The translations under genes and the position numbers were made by a program. From NCBI RefSeq assembly GCF_001524445.2, contig NZ_CP013418.1:2604001-2668000 (forward strand): a stretch of 64,000 nucleotides of DNA, read 5' to 3'. Each line of letters opens with the position of its first letter. Positions within the stretch are counted from its first letter, which is position 1. The notes under the pieces are model-generated. The model searched no databases. It was not told where the DNA came from and worked only from the letters and a program-made list of their open reading frames with translations. The stretch comes from Burkholderia savannae (GTDB lineage Bacteria; Pseudomonadota; Gammaproteobacteria; Burkholderiales; Burkholderiaceae). Shown here one piece after another: positions 19,495 through 30,325 of this stretch.

Positions 19495-20787
19495 ATGAGT
19501 CAAGCCACCCGAATCGTCATCGTCGGCGGGGGCATCGCCGGGCTCCTGCTTGCGACCCGGCTGGGCGACACGCTCGGCCGCAGCGGCCGCGCTCGCGTCA
19601 CGCTCATCGACAAAAGCGCCACGCACATCTGGAAGCCCATGCTGCACACCATCGCGGCCGGCACGCGCGACGTCCAGCAACAGCAGGTCATCTATCTCGC
19701 CCACGCCCGCGATCACGGGTTCGACTACCAGCCCGGCGAAATGGACGGTCTGGACCGCAATGCGCGCGTCGTGAAGCTGGCCGAACTCAGAGCGCCATCC
19801 GGCGAAGTCGTCGTCGGCCCGCGCACGGTCGAATACGACGTGCTGATTCTCGCGCTGGGCAGCCGTGCCAACGATTTCGGCACCCCGGGCGTACTCGAGC
19901 ATTGCCATTTCATCGACAGTCAGGCGCAGGCTGAAATCTTCAACGAAGCATTGCGCATTCGCGTATTCCAGAGCGTCGTGACGAATGGCTCGTTGCGCGT
20001 ATCGATTGTCGGCGCCGGGGCGACCGGAGTCGAGTTGGCGGCGGAACTGAGCCGCTTGCTCGAAGTGGCCGCGAGTTATGGCGACCCGGGCATCCGCGCA
20101 CGCCTGAACCTCACGCTTTATGAAAGCGCGCCGCGCATACTGGCGGCATTTCCAGCGGCGGTATCGGAATCCAGCGAGGCGCAGCTGCGACATATCGGCT
20201 TCACGGTACGAACGGGCACGCGCGTGACCGCAGCCGAGCCGGATGGATTCCGGCTTGGCGACGGTAGCAGGCAGCCGGCCGATTTGATGGTTTGGGCGGC
20301 GGGCGTCAAGGCGCCTGATTTTCTGGGCAAGCTGGATGGAATCACGGCGAATCGGTCCAACCAGATCAGCGTCAGGCCGACGCTACAGGCGCTGGACGAC
20401 GACAAAATATTCGTTCTCGGCGATTGCTCCACTTTGACGCTCGCGGGCAATGAGCGGCCTCTCGCGCCAACCGCGCAGGTCGCCACGCAACAGGCACAGT
20501 TTCTCGCGAAGCACATACCGGGATGGCTAGGCTCCGGCTCGCTGCCCGACTTTGCGTTTCGCGACTTCGGCGCGCTCGTGTCGCTGAGCGACTACAACGC
20601 TTTCGGGACGCTCGGGCAGTTCGGTTTCTTCCGTGGCGGGTTCATCAAGGGCCGATTCGCGCAACTGAGTCACGCCATGCTTTATCGCCAACATCAGCAG
20701 GCGTTGCACGGCTTCGGCAAATCCACATTGCTATGGGCGGCGGAGCGGATCAACGGCCTCGTGCAGCCGAAGATACGGCTGAGCTGA
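19495..20787 (+). CDS. ndh: Type II NADH dehydrogenase
   Basis: The 430-residue FAD-dependent pyridine nucleotide-disulphide family protein has two dinucleotide folds: 'IVIVGGGIAGLLLATRLG' at the N-terminus for FAD and 'VSIVGAGATGVELAAEL' near 168-184 for NADH. It also has 'FVLGDCS' near 303 and a C-terminal amphipathic region for membrane attachment. It would pass electrons from NADH to quinone without proton pumping. GTG 19489 is an alternative start two codons earlier. The TetR gene is divergent. Base composition is less extreme than neighbours. Confidence 0.9.
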   Translation: MSQATRIVIVGGGIAGLLLATRLGDTLGRSGRARVTLIDKSATHIWKPMLHTIAAGTRDVQQQQVIYLAHARDHGFDYQPGEMDGLDRNARVVKLAELRAPSGEVVVGPRTVEYDVLILALGSRANDFGTPGVLEHCHFIDSQAQAEIFNEALRIRVFQSVVTNGSLRVSIVGAGATGVELAAELSRLLEVAASYGDPGIRARLNLTLYESAPRILAAFPAAVSESSEAQLRHIGFTVRTGTRVTAAEPDGFRLGDGSRQPADLMVWAAGVKAPDFLGKLDGITANRSNQISVRPTLQALDDDKIFVLGDCSTLTLAGNERPLAPTAQVATQQAQFLAKHIPGWLGSGSLPDFAFRDFGALVSLSDYNAFGTLGQFGFFRGGFIKGRFAQLSHAMLYRQHQQALHGFGKSTLLWAAERINGLVQPKIRLS

Positions 20788-20818
20788 AGGCCGCCCCGCT
20801 TTTGACAGGAGCACTGGC

Positions 20819-21223
20819 ATGGAGCAGTACGTGACGGACGACACCGCATGGCAGCGCGCTGTCAGCCTGCTTGACGCCGGGCACGCGGACCAACTGACGG
20901 CTCGCGTCAGGCACCTGGTCGGTTCCCATGGCGAGCACCGCCTGTCGACTGGTCGCGGCGCCGTTGTGATCGCTCTGCTCGATCGAATCAGCCCGCGAGC
21001 CGCCACGGTCTCGTGGAGCGATCCGCAAGATTGCAAGTACGGCGAGCAGGTTTGGCGCCTTGTCACCGCCAAACAATCTGGGATATGCGCGCTGAGCGGA
21101 CAGCCGGTCGCCGCGGGCGATGCGATCTTTCGCCCCGCAAAGGTCAAGCCGCCTCCGGCCAATGCCGCCGCCATGATGCTCGCGGTTGCGGTCGACCGCG
21201 CGTTCGCCGATCAACGCTGCTAG
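20819..21223 (+). CDS. DUF3331 domain protein
   Basis: The 134-residue protein matches the DUF3331 family seen in Burkholderiales: 'VSWSDPQDCKYGEQVWRL', 'SGICALSGQPVAAGDAIFRP' and a Pro/Ala stretch followed by a helix. Two Cys in the 'SGxCALSG' segment could be structural. ATG 20819 follows CAGGAGC, 31 bp after ndh, so it is probably co-transcribed. Function unknown. Confidence 0.8.
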   Translation: MEQYVTDDTAWQRAVSLLDAGHADQLTARVRHLVGSHGEHRLSTGRGAVVIALLDRISPRAATVSWSDPQDCKYGEQVWRLVTAKQSGICALSGQPVAAGDAIFRPAKVKPPPANAAAMMLAVAVDRAFADQRC

Positions 21224-21500
21224 TTTTCGCGGGGGAGTTTGTCCGCTGATGCCGCCGGCGACGCACACCGGCGCTGCCGTGGCCCCGAGTCTTCGAGATT
21301 CGGCGACATGCGTTCTCGCTATCGGACGTGCGACATCGACGTCACCCCCGACACGTTCGGATGGTCGTTACTTCGCTCGCGTGAGGATCATGTGACTGCA
21401 CGACCTGACGGACGCCCGTTTGGCGCCTGCTTGTCAACAGGGCGATTTGGGCAACGGGGCTGACGCGGTGAAGCGTGCCCGCGACCGTTCGCCGGCCCGC

Positions 21501-22625
21501 CTAAGCCATCTGCCCGATCGTCTTCCTGAACCGCTTCAACGACAGCAAAAACAACACCGTTCCGATCACCGCCAGAATCAGAAACGGCCGCCAAACCGTC
21601 TCGATTCCCGCGCCGCGATAGAGAATCGCTTGCCCGATCTCGACGAAGTGCGTCGTCGGCGCGGCGAGCATGATGTTCTGCACCGCGAACGGCATGCTCT
21701 CGCGCGGCGTCAGGCTGCCCGACAGCAATTGCAGCGGCAGCAGCACCAGCACGAGCAGCATGCCGAACTGCGGCATGCTGCGCACGAGCGTCGCGAGAAA
21801 AATGCCCATCGACGTCGTCGCGAACAGGTGAATCGCCATCCCGACGACGAACAGCGCGACCGAACCCTCGATCGGCACATGCAGCGCGCCGCGCACGACG
21901 AACGTCAGCGAAAACACCGCCGCGCACGCGACGACGAGCCCCATCGACCACACCTTCGCCATCATGATCTCGCCCGGCGTCACCGGCATCACGAGCAGGT
22001 GCTCGATCGTCCCGTGCTCGCGCTCGCGGATCAACGCGGCGCCCGTGAGCACCATCGACAGCAGCGTCACGTTGTTGATCACTTCCATCAGCGAGCCGAA
22101 CCATGTCTGATCGAGGTTCGGATTGAAGCGCATGTGCATCGCGATGTCGACGGGCGGCGCCGCGCTGCTCCGGTAGCGGCGCGCGAAATCGTCGATCTCG
22201 CCGCTCACGATCTGCTGCACGTAGCCGTTGCCCGTGAACGCCTGGCTCATCCGCGTCGCGTCGACGTTCAGCTGGATCTGCGCGGGCCGGCCCGCGAGCA
22301 CGTCGCGCTGGAAGTTCGGCGGGATGTCGAGCGCGAACGTGAAGTCGCCCGCGTCCATCCCGCGGTCGGCTTCAGCGAGCGTCACCATCCTCGGCAGCGC
22401 GAACTGCGGCGGGAAGAGCGCCGATGCGATCCGCGCGGACAGCGGCGACGCGTCCTCGTCGATGATCGCGATCGGCGCCATGTGCAGCGTGTCGGGGCGC
22501 GCGGTCGCGGCCGAGTAGATCGATGCGGTGAACGTGTAGGCGATCAGCACGAGCAGGATCGGGTCGCGCACGAGGCTCCACAGTTCCTTGATGCCGAGAC
22601 GATAGACGATCGCGAGGCGCCGCAT
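21501..22625 (-). CDS. ABC-2 type permease (YhhJ-like)
   Basis: The 374-residue inner-membrane protein has an N-terminal membrane anchor (about 20-42), a large periplasmic domain (about 50-175) and five C-terminal helices starting near residue 180. 'EREHGTIEHLLVMPV' is the conserved ABC-2 loop. It lies 2 bp after the RbbA-like gene and partners with it as the second permease of an export system of YhhJ-RbbA-YhiI type. Substrate unknown. Confidence 0.93.
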   Translation of the reverse strand: MRRLAIVYRLGIKELWSLVRDPILLVLIAYTFTASIYSAATARPDTLHMAPIAIIDEDASPLSARIASALFPPQFALPRMVTLAEADRGMDAGDFTFALDIPPNFQRDVLAGRPAQIQLNVDATRMSQAFTGNGYVQQIVSGEIDDFARRYRSSAAPPVDIAMHMRFNPNLDQTWFGSLMEVINNVTLLSMVLTGAALIREREHGTIEHLLVMPVTPGEIMMAKVWSMGLVVACAAVFSLTFVVRGALHVPIEGSVALFVVGMAIHLFATTSMGIFLATLVRSMPQFGMLLVLVLLPLQLLSGSLTPRESMPFAVQNIMLAAPTTHFVEIGQAILYRGAGIETVWRPFLILAVIGTVLFLLSLKRFRKTIGQMA

Positions 22626-22627
22626 GA

Positions 22628-25600
22628 TCAGCGTTCCTGTTTTTTCAAGAGCAGTATGGTCGCGCCGAGGATCACCGGCACCGACGCGGCGAGCGGCCAG
22701 AACTGCGAATAGAGATCGGACAGCGACAGCGCCTTGTTGAACACGCCGCGGCTGATCGACAGCATGTAGGTGGCCGGATAGACGAGGCCGATGAAGCGCC
22801 CGGTGCCTTCGAGCGACGACAGCGGCGTGAGCAGCCCCGCGAACTGCACGGTCGGGATCATCGTGCCGATGATCGTCATCACGATCGCCGCGACCTGGCT
22901 GCGCGTGAACGTCGACGCGAGCAGCCCGATGCCTGTGGCGACGACGTTGAAGATCAGCACCGCGAGCAGCAGCGTCATGAAGCTGCCCTTGACCGGCACG
23001 TCGAACGCGAGCCGCGCGAGCACCGTCATCAGCAGGAAGTTCAGCATCGCGAGCACGACGTACGGCACCTGCTTGCCGATCAGGAACTCGGTGCGCGTGA
23101 CGGGCGTCACGTACAGGTTCAGGATCGAGCCGAGCTCGCGCTCGCGGACCACGGCGAGCGCCGTCAGCATCGCGGGCAGCATCAGCAGCAGGAGCGGCAT
23201 CACGGCGGGGATCATCGCGGGCAGGCTCTTCACGTCCGGGTTGTAGCGGTAGCGCGTGACGATCTCCGCGCGCGGCGCGAGCGTCACGCCGAGGCGGTGC
23301 TGCGCCTTGTCCGACAGCCACATCGTGTGCATGCCGATTGCGTAGCCGCGGATCGTCTCCGCGCGCTGCGGCATCGCGCCGTCGATCCACATGCCGATCT
23401 GCACGGGCGCGCCGCGTTCGACGTCGCGCGCGAAGTTCGGCGGAATCTCGATCGCGAGCGACACTTCGCCGGTGCGCATCCGGCGATCGAGCTCCGCGTA
23501 GTCGGCGATCGGCGGCCGCTCGACGAAATAGCGCGAACCGGACAGGTTCAGCGCGTAGTCGTGGCTCAGCTCGGTCTGGTCGCGGTCGAGCACCGCGTAG
23601 GTCAGATCCTCGACGTCGAGGCTGATGCCGATGCCGATCACGCACATCAGCACGAGCGAGCCGATCAGCGCGAGCGTCGCGCGGACCGGATCGCGGCGCA
23701 GCTCGAGCATCTCGCGCCACATGTAGCTGAGCGCGCGCTGCGCGCTGAATGCGCGGTGCGGCGGCTCGGAGGCGAGCGTAGCGGAGCGCGGCGCGGCCAC
23801 GAGCGGGGCGGATCGAGCGGACGGATTGGATCGGGCGGGCGGGGTCGATTCGGCGGGCGATTCGGTGGGCGAGGCGGCGGGCGATTCGGCGGGCGATTCG
23901 GCGGGCAAGGCGGCGGGCAAGGCGGCGGGCAAGGCGGCGGGCAAGGCGGCGGGCAAAGCGGCGGGTGAGGCGGCCCGCGCTTCGGTCTCGGTTCGGATCG
24001 CGGTCTCGTCGCGGTCGCGAGCCGCGATGTCGGCGGCGGCGTGCGCGGCGGTATCGGCGGTATCGGCGGCGGCACGGCGGGCGTGAGCGTCGTTGCCGAT
24101 GTCCGTCGCGGCTTCGGCGCGCGCGCCGGTTCCGACGTCGACTTCGGTGTTCGCTCCGGCTTCGATGGCCGCTGCGTGTTCGCGGCCGCTTGCGCGTTTG
24201 GGAAGGTTTTCGGCTTCGGGGTCTGCTTTTACGATGCCTTTGGCTTCGGCGTTGGTCCGGGCACCCGTTGCGGCTGCCGCTTCGGCGTGGGCGTCGGCGC
24301 CGTCCGCTTCGCCCGCCGATGCGTCGACGAGATACCCGATGAACGCGTCCTCGAGCGTCGCCGCGCCGCGCGCGCGCACGAGCTCGGCCGGCGAATCGCT
24401 CGCGAGCACGCGGCCCGCGTGCATCAGCGAGATCCGGTCGCAGCGCTGCGCTTCGTTCATGAAGTGCGTCGAGATGAAGATCGTCACCAGGTCGCGGCGC
24501 GCGAGGTCGATCATCAGTTGCCAGAAGCCGTCGCGCGCGACGGGATCGACGCCCGAGGTCGGCTCGTCGAGGATCAGCAGCTCGGGCTTGTGCACCATCG
24601 CGACCGCGAGCGACAGCCGCTGCCGCATCCCGAGCGGCAGGCTGTCGGGCAGCGTGTCGTAGATGTCGGTGAGGCCGAAGCGGCACGCCATTTCGTCGAT
24701 GCGCGCGTCGATGCCGGCGGCCGGCACGCCGAACAGGCGCGCGTGCAGCACGAGGTTCTGCCGCACGGTCAGCTCGCTGTAGAGCGAGAACGCCTGCGAC
24801 ATGTAGCCGACGCGCCGGCGCGTGTTGATGTCCTTCGGATCGACTTCCTTGCCGAACAGCTGCGCGGTGCCTTCGGTCGCGGGCAACAGGCCCGTGAGCA
24901 TCTTCATCGTCGTCGACTTGCCGCAGCCGTTCGAGCCGAGGAAGCCGAAAATTTCGCCGCGGCGAATCCGGAAGCTCACGTGATCGACCGCGGTGAAATC
25001 GCCGAAGCGCATCGTCAGGCCGCGCGCCTCGATCGCGGCGCCCGCCTGCGCGTCGGCGCGCAGCGGCTCGATCTTCACGGGCTTGTGGTCGCGCCGCTTG
25101 TCCTCGGGCAGCAGCGCGATGAACGCCGCTTCGAGCGTGTCGCAGTTCGTGCGCGCGAGCAGCTCGGCGGGCGCGCCCGTCGCGAGCACGCGGCCCGCGT
25201 CCATCGCGATCAGCCAGTCGAAGCGCTGCGCTTCGTCCATGTACGCGGTCGCGACGATCACGCTCATCGTCGGCCGCTCCGCGCGAATCCGCGCGATCAG
25301 ATCCCAGAACTGCGCGCGCGCGAGCGGATCGACGCCCGTCGTCGGCTCGTCGAGGATCAGCAGATCCGGATCGTGGATCAGCGCGCAGCAGAGGCCGAGC
25401 TTCTGCTTCATCCCGCCCGAGAGCTTGCCCGCCGGCCGCGACAGGAACGGAAAGAGGCCCGTGCTCCGCGTGAGCGAATCGATCCGGCGGCGGCGCTCGC
25501 CGGCATCGTGGCCGAACAGGCGCGCGAAGAATTGCAGGTTTTCCTCGACCGAGAGCGTCGGATACAGGTTCTTGCCGAGCCCCTGCGGCATGTACGCGAT

Positions 25601-25846
25601 GCGCCGGCACACGCGTTCGCGATGGCGGCGCGAGCGCATGTCGCCGTCGAGCGCGTGGACGCCGCCCGTTTGCAGCGCGCGCGCGCCGGACGCGAGCGCG
25701 AGGAGGCTCGACTTGCCGACGCCGTCCGGCCCGATCAGGCCGATCGTGAGGCCGGCGGGCACGTCGAGCGTGATCCCGTCGAGCGCGACGGTCTTGCCGT
25801 AGCGCAGGGTGACGTCGGAAAAGCGAACGACGCTCGGCGCGCTCAC
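22628..25846 (-). CDS. rbbA: RbbA-like fused ABC transporter (two ATPases plus permease)
   Basis: The 1072-residue protein contains two ABC ATPase domains and an ABC-2 permease. Domain 1 has Walker A 'GPDGVGKSS' at 39-47, signature 'LSGGMKQKL' and '[12 protein letters not shown]'. Domain 2 has '[10 protein letters not shown]' near 325, a degenerate signature 'LPLGMRQRL' and '[12 protein letters not shown]'. A low-complexity Ala/Glu/Pro linker of about 170 residues follows, then a permease with the loop '[18 protein letters not shown]'. GTG 25846 overlaps the stop of the HlyD-like gene (GTGA). RbbA proteins usually have a short linker, so its expansion by a 12-bp repeat is unusual. Confidence 0.93.
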   Translation of the reverse strand: MSAPSVVRFSDVTLRYGKTVALDGITLDVPAGLTIGLIGPDGVGKSSLLALASGARALQTGGVHALDGDMRSRRHRERVCRRIAYMPQGLGKNLYPTLSVEENLQFFARLFGHDAGERRRRIDSLTRSTGLFPFLSRPAGKLSGGMKQKLGLCCALIHDPDLLILDEPTTGVDPLARAQFWDLIARIRAERPTMSVIVATAYMDEAQRFDWLIAMDAGRVLATGAPAELLARTNCDTLEAAFIALLPEDKRRDHKPVKIEPLRADAQAGAAIEARGLTMRFGDFTAVDHVSFRIRRGEIFGFLGSNGCGKSTTMKMLTGLLPATEGTAQLFGKEVDPKDINTRRRVGYMSQAFSLYSELTVRQNLVLHARLFGVPAAGIDARIDEMACRFGLTDIYDTLPDSLPLGMRQRLSLAVAMVHKPELLILDEPTSGVDPVARDGFWQLMIDLARRDLVTIFISTHFMNEAQRCDRISLMHAGRVLASDSPAELVRARGAATLEDAFIGYLVDASAGEADGADAHAEAAAATGARTNAEAKGIVKADPEAENLPKRASGREHAAAIEAGANTEVDVGTGARAEAATDIGNDAHARRAAADTADTAAHAAADIAARDRDETAIRTETEARAASPAALPAALPAALPAALPAALPAESPAESPAASPTESPAESTPPARSNPSARSAPLVAAPRSATLASEPPHRAFSAQRALSYMWREMLELRRDPVRATLALIGSLVLMCVIGIGISLDVEDLTYAVLDRDQTELSHDYALNLSGSRYFVERPPIADYAELDRRMRTGEVSLAIEIPPNFARDVERGAPVQIGMWIDGAMPQRAETIRGYAIGMHTMWLSDKAQHRLGVTLAPRAEIVTRYRYNPDVKSLPAMIPAVMPLLLLMLPAMLTALAVVRERELGSILNLYVTPVTRTEFLIGKQVPYVVLAMLNFLLMTVLARLAFDVPVKGSFMTLLLAVLIFNVVATGIGLLASTFTRSQVAAIVMTIIGTMIPTVQFAGLLTPLSSLEGTGRFIGLVYPATYMLSISRGVFNKALSLSDLYSQFWPLAASVPVILGATILLLKKQER
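23847..23966. repeat. In-frame 12-bp repeat in the RbbA linker
   Basis: Ten 12-bp units, GATTCGGCGGGC and AAGGCGGCGGGC types, encode (on minus) Ala-Leu-Pro-Ala and Ala-Glu-Ser-Pro units. Unit number changes would lengthen or shorten the flexible linker without a frameshift. Confidence 0.93.
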
Positions 25847-26916
25847 CGCGGGACCTTGACCATCAGTTGCGCGGGCCACGGCTTGCTCTGGTCGACGCGC
25901 ACCCACGCGACGCCGGGCAGCCCCGTCTTCACGAGCTTCAGGTGCTTTTGCAGCAGCTCGCGATCGATCCGGGCCTTCACGCGGAACATCAGCTTCTGCC
26001 GCTCGTTCGCGGTCTCGACGGTCTTCGGCGTGAACTGCGCGGTGCTCGACACGAACGACACGGTCGCGGGAATCACGTAGTTCGGCGCGGCGTCGAGGAT
26101 GATCCGCGCGTCGGCGCCGAGCGCGACTTTGCCGACGACCGTCTCCGGCAGGAAGAACGTCATGTAGACGTCCGACAGATCGACGAGATTGAGCACCTTG
26201 CCGCCCGCGGGCAGCACTTCGCCGGGCTGCGCGACGCGGTACTGGACGCGGCCGTCGCGCGGCGACTCGAGCTTGCTGTCGTCGATGTCGGCCTGCACGC
26301 GCGCGACGGTCGCGTCGGCCGCCGTCACCGCCGAATGCGCGGCGACGAGCTGCGCCTCGGTCGCCTCGATCGCGGCCTGCGCGGCGGCCACCTGCGCGGC
26401 AGCCGCGGACACGGCCGCCTGTGCGCTGCGGGCGCGGGCGCGATCGTCGTCGAGCTCCTGCATCGACGATGCGCCCTCGCGCGACAGCGTCTCCGAACGC
26501 GCGAGCCGGCGCTTCGCGGCGTCGAGCTCGCTGTCGCGCAGCACGACCATCGCCTGCGCGGCCGCCTTGTCGCTCTTCCTCTGCGCAACCTGCGATTCGA
26601 CGCCCGCCGCCGTGTTCAGCGCGCGCTGCCGCTGCGCGGTCGCTTCGTCGTACTGCGCGCGCAGCACCTGGATCTGCATGCTCGCGAGCGGTTGGCCGGC
26701 CTTCACGAAATCGCCTTCGTCGACGAGGATTTCGTCGATGCGGCCGGGCAGCTTCGTCGCGACGTCGATTTCGGTGGCCTCGATGCGGCCGTTGCCGTTC
26801 GCGAAGGCGTCGCCGGGGCCCTGATGGCGCAACAGCGTCCAGCCGTAGTAACCGCCGAGCGCGAGCACGACGGCGGCGGCCGCGGCGGCGATCTGCTTCC
26901 TGGTGACTTGGATCAT
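25843..26916 (-). CDS. HlyD-family membrane fusion protein (YhiI-like)
   Basis: The 357-residue periplasmic adaptor has an N-terminal signal anchor (about 8-28), a lipoyl half-motif ('[21 protein letters not shown]'), a long Ala/Gln/Arg coiled coil (about 85-210), then the second lipoyl half ('[20 protein letters not shown]') and beta-barrel. It joins the RbbA/YhhJ inner-membrane units to the NodT-type outer-membrane channel encoded upstream. The four genes form one minus-strand operon. Confidence 0.93.
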   Translation of the reverse strand: MIQVTRKQIAAAAAAVVLALGGYYGWTLLRHQGPGDAFANGNGRIEATEIDVATKLPGRIDEILVDEGDFVKAGQPLASMQIQVLRAQYDEATAQRQRALNTAAGVESQVAQRKSDKAAAQAMVVLRDSELDAAKRRLARSETLSREGASSMQELDDDRARARSAQAAVSAAAAQVAAAQAAIEATEAQLVAAHSAVTAADATVARVQADIDDSKLESPRDGRVQYRVAQPGEVLPAGGKVLNLVDLSDVYMTFFLPETVVGKVALGADARIILDAAPNYVIPATVSFVSSTAQFTPKTVETANERQKLMFRVKARIDRELLQKHLKLVKTGLPGVAWVRVDQSKPWPAQLMVKVPR

Positions 26917-26927
26917 GACAACGGACC

Positions 26928-28433
26928 TTATTTCGCTTGGGGTTCGGTGGAAGAGGGCGCGGCCGCGTCGCGCGCGGGCTCGGACAGGTTGCCGCCGAGC
27001 GCCGCGTACAGCGCGACGCGGCTCGACAGCAGCGCGCGGCGCGTCTGCACGAGCTGCTGCTGCGCGCTCAGCAAGTCGCGCTGCGCGTCGAGCACTTCGA
27101 GAAAGCGCGCGGCGCCGCTGTCGTAGCGCAGCTTCGCGAGCCGCGCGCGCTCGGATTGCGTCGCGAGCGTGTCCTGCGCGATGCGCACCTGATCGGCTAG
27201 CCAGTGGCGCGCGGCGAGCGCGTCGGCGACGTCGCGAAACGCCGTCTGGACTGTCTTCTCGTACTGCGCGAGCGCTTCGTCGCGGCGCGCGTTGGCGAGC
27301 TTCAGGTTGCCGATGTTGCGGCCGGCGTCGAAGATCGGCATCGACAGGTTCGGAATGAAATTCCACGCGGTCGTGCCGGACGCGAACAGGTTGTGCAGCT
27401 CCGTGCTACCGGTGCCGATCGAGCTCGTCAGCGCGATGCGCGGGAAGAACGCCGCGCGCGCCGCGCCGATGTTCGCGTGCGCGGCGCGCAGCTGATACTC
27501 GGCCGCGACGACGTCGGGGCGGTTCGCGAGCAGCTCGGACGGCAGGCCGGGCGCGAGGTTCGGCGCGACGCTCGCATCGTCGAGCGACGCGGGCGTTTGC
27601 GCCGGCGCGCTCGCGCCGACGAGCAGATCGAGCGCGTGCTGCTGCACGTCGCGCGCCTGCTGGAGCTGCGAGCCGAGCGTCTGCGCCTGCTGCAGCAGGA
27701 TCTCCGATTGCGTGAGATCGAGCTTCGAGATCGCCCCTTCCTCGTAGCGCCGCCGGAAGATGCGCAACGATTCGCGGCGGCTCTCGATCGTCTCGTTCGT
27801 CAGCGCGAGGCGCTCGTCGTAGGCGCACAGCGACAGATACGCGTCGGCCACCTGGCCGACCAGGCTGATCGTCACCGCGCGGCGCGACGCGTCGCTCGCG
27901 AGGAACGCGTCGAGCGCGGCGGCCTTCAGGTTGCGCACGCGGCCCCAGAAGTCGATTTCCCACTGCACTTCGCCGAGCGACGCCGAATACAGCTCGCCGA
28001 CGATCGGGCTCGGCAGCAGCAGGCCGCCCGGCTCGCGAAAGCGAATGTAGGCGGCGTTCGCCGTGATCGTCGGGAACTGGTCCGCGCGGCGGATTCCGTA
28101 CATCGCGCGCGCCTCGTCGACGCGCCGCGTCGCGATCCGCAGATCGCGGTTGTTCTCGAGCGCGGTTTCAATGAGCGCCTGCAGCCGGGGATCGACGAAA
28201 TAGCCGCGCCAGTCGAACTGGCCGAGCGCGCGCGCGCCGGCGCCCGTCGGGTCGCCCGGATAGGCGGGGTAGGCCGTGGGCACGGGCGGCGGCTTGCGCG
28301 CGTAGTCGGGCGCGAGAGACAGGCAGCCCGACACGGCCGCGCACAGCGCGAGCGTGGCGGCGTGCCGCGACACGCGGCGCGCGATGCCGCGCCGCCGCTG
28401 ATGCCGTTCGTCGTGACGCGCATCGTTGCGCAT
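26928..28433 (-). CDS. NodT-family outer-membrane efflux lipoprotein
   Basis: The 501-residue TolC-like channel has a signal peptide ending in a lipobox (AAVSGC, Cys near residue 37) and two OEP repeats with long helices. '[11 protein letters not shown]' after the Cys is typical of the RND/ABC efflux outer-membrane subgroup. ATG 28433 is preferred over ATG 28439 because GAGG lies 8 bp before the former and only 2 bp before the latter. It starts the efflux operon and is divergent from a TetR gene. Confidence 0.92.
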   Translation of the reverse strand: MRNDARHDERHQRRRGIARRVSRHAATLALCAAVSGCLSLAPDYARKPPPVPTAYPAYPGDPTGAGARALGQFDWRGYFVDPRLQALIETALENNRDLRIATRRVDEARAMYGIRRADQFPTITANAAYIRFREPGGLLLPSPIVGELYSASLGEVQWEIDFWGRVRNLKAAALDAFLASDASRRAVTISLVGQVADAYLSLCAYDERLALTNETIESRRESLRIFRRRYEEGAISKLDLTQSEILLQQAQTLGSQLQQARDVQQHALDLLVGASAPAQTPASLDDASVAPNLAPGLPSELLANRPDVVAAEYQLRAAHANIGAARAAFFPRIALTSSIGTGSTELHNLFASGTTAWNFIPNLSMPIFDAGRNIGNLKLANARRDEALAQYEKTVQTAFRDVADALAARHWLADQVRIAQDTLATQSERARLAKLRYDSGAARFLEVLDAQRDLLSAQQQLVQTRRALLSSRVALYAALGGNLSEPARDAAAPSSTEPQAK

Positions 28434-28603
28434 GGTCATATCCTCGGTGATCGATGTAGCCGACTGTTCTTCGTGGACGCCGCGCGCTCCCGAAAACGCT
28501 CACCGTCGCGCGGCGCGGAAAAGCGATGCGCCGCGCGCGCCGCTCTCGTGTCCCTTTATATCCGACGATTACCGTGTCTTATCTTGATCTGAGTCAGTGA
28601 GAT

Positions 28604-28617
28604 ACCGACTGGTCAGT
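28604..28617. promoter_or_regulatory. Putative TetR operator
   Basis: ACCGACTGGTCAGT is an imperfect palindrome (five matching pairs of seven) centred between the efflux operon and the TetR gene, 15 bp before the latter's ATG. Its form resembles operators of TetR-type repressors. Assignment is inferred from position. Confidence 0.45.
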
Positions 28618-28632
28618 TTTTAAGATGTCGCC

Positions 28633-29604
28633 ATGCACGATGCAGGTGCGTCCGCCGCGCGCGGGCGTCGCGCATCGCGAAACGAAACGGCACAACGAAC
28701 GGCCGCCCGCGGGGCGGCGAAGCGGCGGCGGACCATGCGAAACCGGAACGGCAACGAGCGGGCGGCGAAGGCGCGAGACGAGGCACCGGCCAGGTCGGCG
28801 CGCTGCCGTTTGCCCGCCGACGTCCGCATCCACCAGATCCTCGATGCGGCGCTCGCCGAGTTTTCCGCGAGCGGCTTCGTGGGCGCGCGGATCGACGACA
28901 TTGCGGCGCGCGCGGGGATGTCGAAGGGCGGCGTCTACACGCACTTCGGCAGCAAGGACGAGATTTTCGAGGCGCTGCTCGAGCGCTCGCTGATGCCGCC
29001 GCTGCCGGGCGCGTCGAAGGCGGCGCTTGCCGCACGCCGCCCGAAGGGGGCGCGCAAGGCGAATGGGGCGAATGTGGATCGCGCCGCGCGCGCGAGGAAT
29101 TCGGCGAGTGCGCCGAGCGGCGTCGATGCGCGCGATGCGCACGATGCGCACGATGCGCCGAGCGAATCGGATGCGCGCTGCGCGCCGCGCTCGTCGATCA
29201 CCGCGAATGCCCGGGCGGCTTCATCCGAATCGGAAGCGCCCGCGGCGCTCGCCGCGCTCGTCGATCTGCTCGCCGGCGATCTCTACACGTGGTCGACGAG
29301 CGAGCCGGTGATCGCGATGCTGCGCCTGCTCGTCGCCGAGAGCAGGCGCGCGCCGCACGCGGTCGAGCGCTGGCAGAAACAGGTCGAGCACGCGGTCGCG
29401 ACGGCGGTCGGCCGGCTCGTGCGGCAGGGCGTCGACGCGGGCGAGCTGCGCGCCGGCATCGCCGCGCGCACGCCGCTTTTGCTCGTCGCGCCGCTCACGC
29501 AGGCGTGCCTGCGGCAGGCGCTGCGCGCCGCGCCCGCGACCCGGCGCGAGCTTGCTGCATCGCGGCGCGACTATGCGCGCTTCATCGAGGAACTGTTGAC
29601 CTGA
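28633..29604 (+). CDS. TetR-family regulator with insertion
   Basis: The 323-residue protein has an Arg/Ala-rich N-terminal tail (1-60), a TetR helix-turn-helix near 83-113 ('ARIDDIAARAGMSKGGVYTHFGSKDEI'), then a disordered insertion (about 128-200, with Asp-Ala-His repeats) before the C-terminal helices (about 205-323). Most TetR proteins are near 200 residues, so both tail and insertion are extra. ATG 28735 is a possible shorter start. It probably represses the divergent efflux operon. Confidence 0.85.
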   Translation: MHDAGASAARGRRASRNETAQRTAARGAAKRRRTMRNRNGNERAAKARDEAPARSARCRLPADVRIHQILDAALAEFSASGFVGARIDDIAARAGMSKGGVYTHFGSKDEIFEALLERSLMPPLPGASKAALAARRPKGARKANGANVDRAARARNSASAPSGVDARDAHDAHDAPSESDARCAPRSSITANARAASSESEAPAALAALVDLLAGDLYTWSTSEPVIAMLRLLVAESRRAPHAVERWQKQVEHAVATAVGRLVRQGVDAGELRAGIAARTPLLLVAPLTQACLRQALRAAPATRRELAASRRDYARFIEELLT

Positions 29605-29640
29605 CGAAATGCGCGAATCCGTGCGCCGCGCGGCGGAAGC

Positions 29641-29654
29641 TTGACGGAAGTCAA
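29641..29654. promoter_or_regulatory. FNR/ANR box of the uspA operon
   Basis: TTGACGGAAGTCAA matches at 10 of 10 positions. GATCAT at 29676-29681 lies at the -10 place for a box near -41.5 (start near 29689). A 130-nt leader precedes the uspA ATG. Confidence 0.8.
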
Positions 29655-29818
29655 CTTTCCGCACATGGAACGCCGGATCATGAACGCATGTTTTCGGCAT
29701 CCCGAACGGTTCCGCGCAACGATGAAGCAATCCGGTGCGCGAGGCGGTTTCTCGAAGCATGCGAAAGCCCCGGACCGCCGGGCCGCCGAAACGACATCGA
29801 CTTGAACCAGGAGGTTTT

Positions 29819-30289
29819 ATGTACCAGAAGATCATGGTGGCGCTCGACGGCAGCGACATCTCGAAGCGCGGCCTCGGCGAAGCGATCAAGATCGCGAAGG
29901 CGACGGGCGGGCGCGTGCATGCGGTGTACGTCGTCGACAAGTCGGTGGTGTTCAGCTACGCGGGCCATTTCGATCCGAACGCGCTCCTCGAAGGCTTCCG
30001 CGACGACGGCCGCAAGGCGCTCGGCGAAGCGGAGAAGGCGATCGAGGCCGCGCAGGTGAAGGGCGACGCCGAGCTGTTCGAAACCGCCGGCATCGGCGAG
30101 GAAGTGGCGCAGGCGCTCGAGCGCTGCGCGAAGCAAAACGGCGCGGATCTCGTCGTGCTCGGCACGCATGGCCGCCGCGGCATGCGGCGCGTCGTGCTCG
30201 GCAGCGTCGCCGAGCGCTTCCTGCGCGCGTCGCACTGCCCGGTGCTGCTCGTGCGCGGCGAGGAAGCCGAACATCACGTGGATGTGTGA
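29819..30289 (+). CDS. uspA: Universal stress protein, ATP-binding type
   Basis: The 156-residue single-domain UspA protein begins 'MYQKIMVALDGSDIS' and carries the nucleotide-binding pattern G-x2-G-x9-G-S at residues 115-129 ('GTHGRRGMRR...GS'), so it should bind ATP. Start ATG 29819 follows CAGGAGG. It heads a run of six plus-strand genes with short or overlapping junctions after it, encoding a small membrane protein and an ABC exporter. USPs with FNR control are common in oxygen-starvation regulons. Confidence 0.95.
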   Translation: MYQKIMVALDGSDISKRGLGEAIKIAKATGGRVHAVYVVDKSVVFSYAGHFDPNALLEGFRDDGRKALGEAEKAIEAAQVKGDAELFETAGIGEEVAQALERCAKQNGADLVVLGTHGRRGMRRVVLGSVAERFLRASHCPVLLVRGEEAEHHVDV

Positions 30290-30325
30290 GCGCATCGCGC
30301 GCGCCCGGAAAACAAGGAGAACGAC

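Noticed and set aside
21420..22712. 430-residue plus-strand frame antisense to the YhhJ-like permease
   Set aside because: Its Arg/His-rich composition is the complement of membrane-protein codons; no family match.
28584..28597. TTGATCTGAGTCAG, a 9/10 FNR-like site between the efflux operon and TetR gene
   Set aside because: It lies in a region better explained by TetR control, no -10 fits the expected place on either strand, and one-mismatch sites can arise by chance; not counted among the 14.
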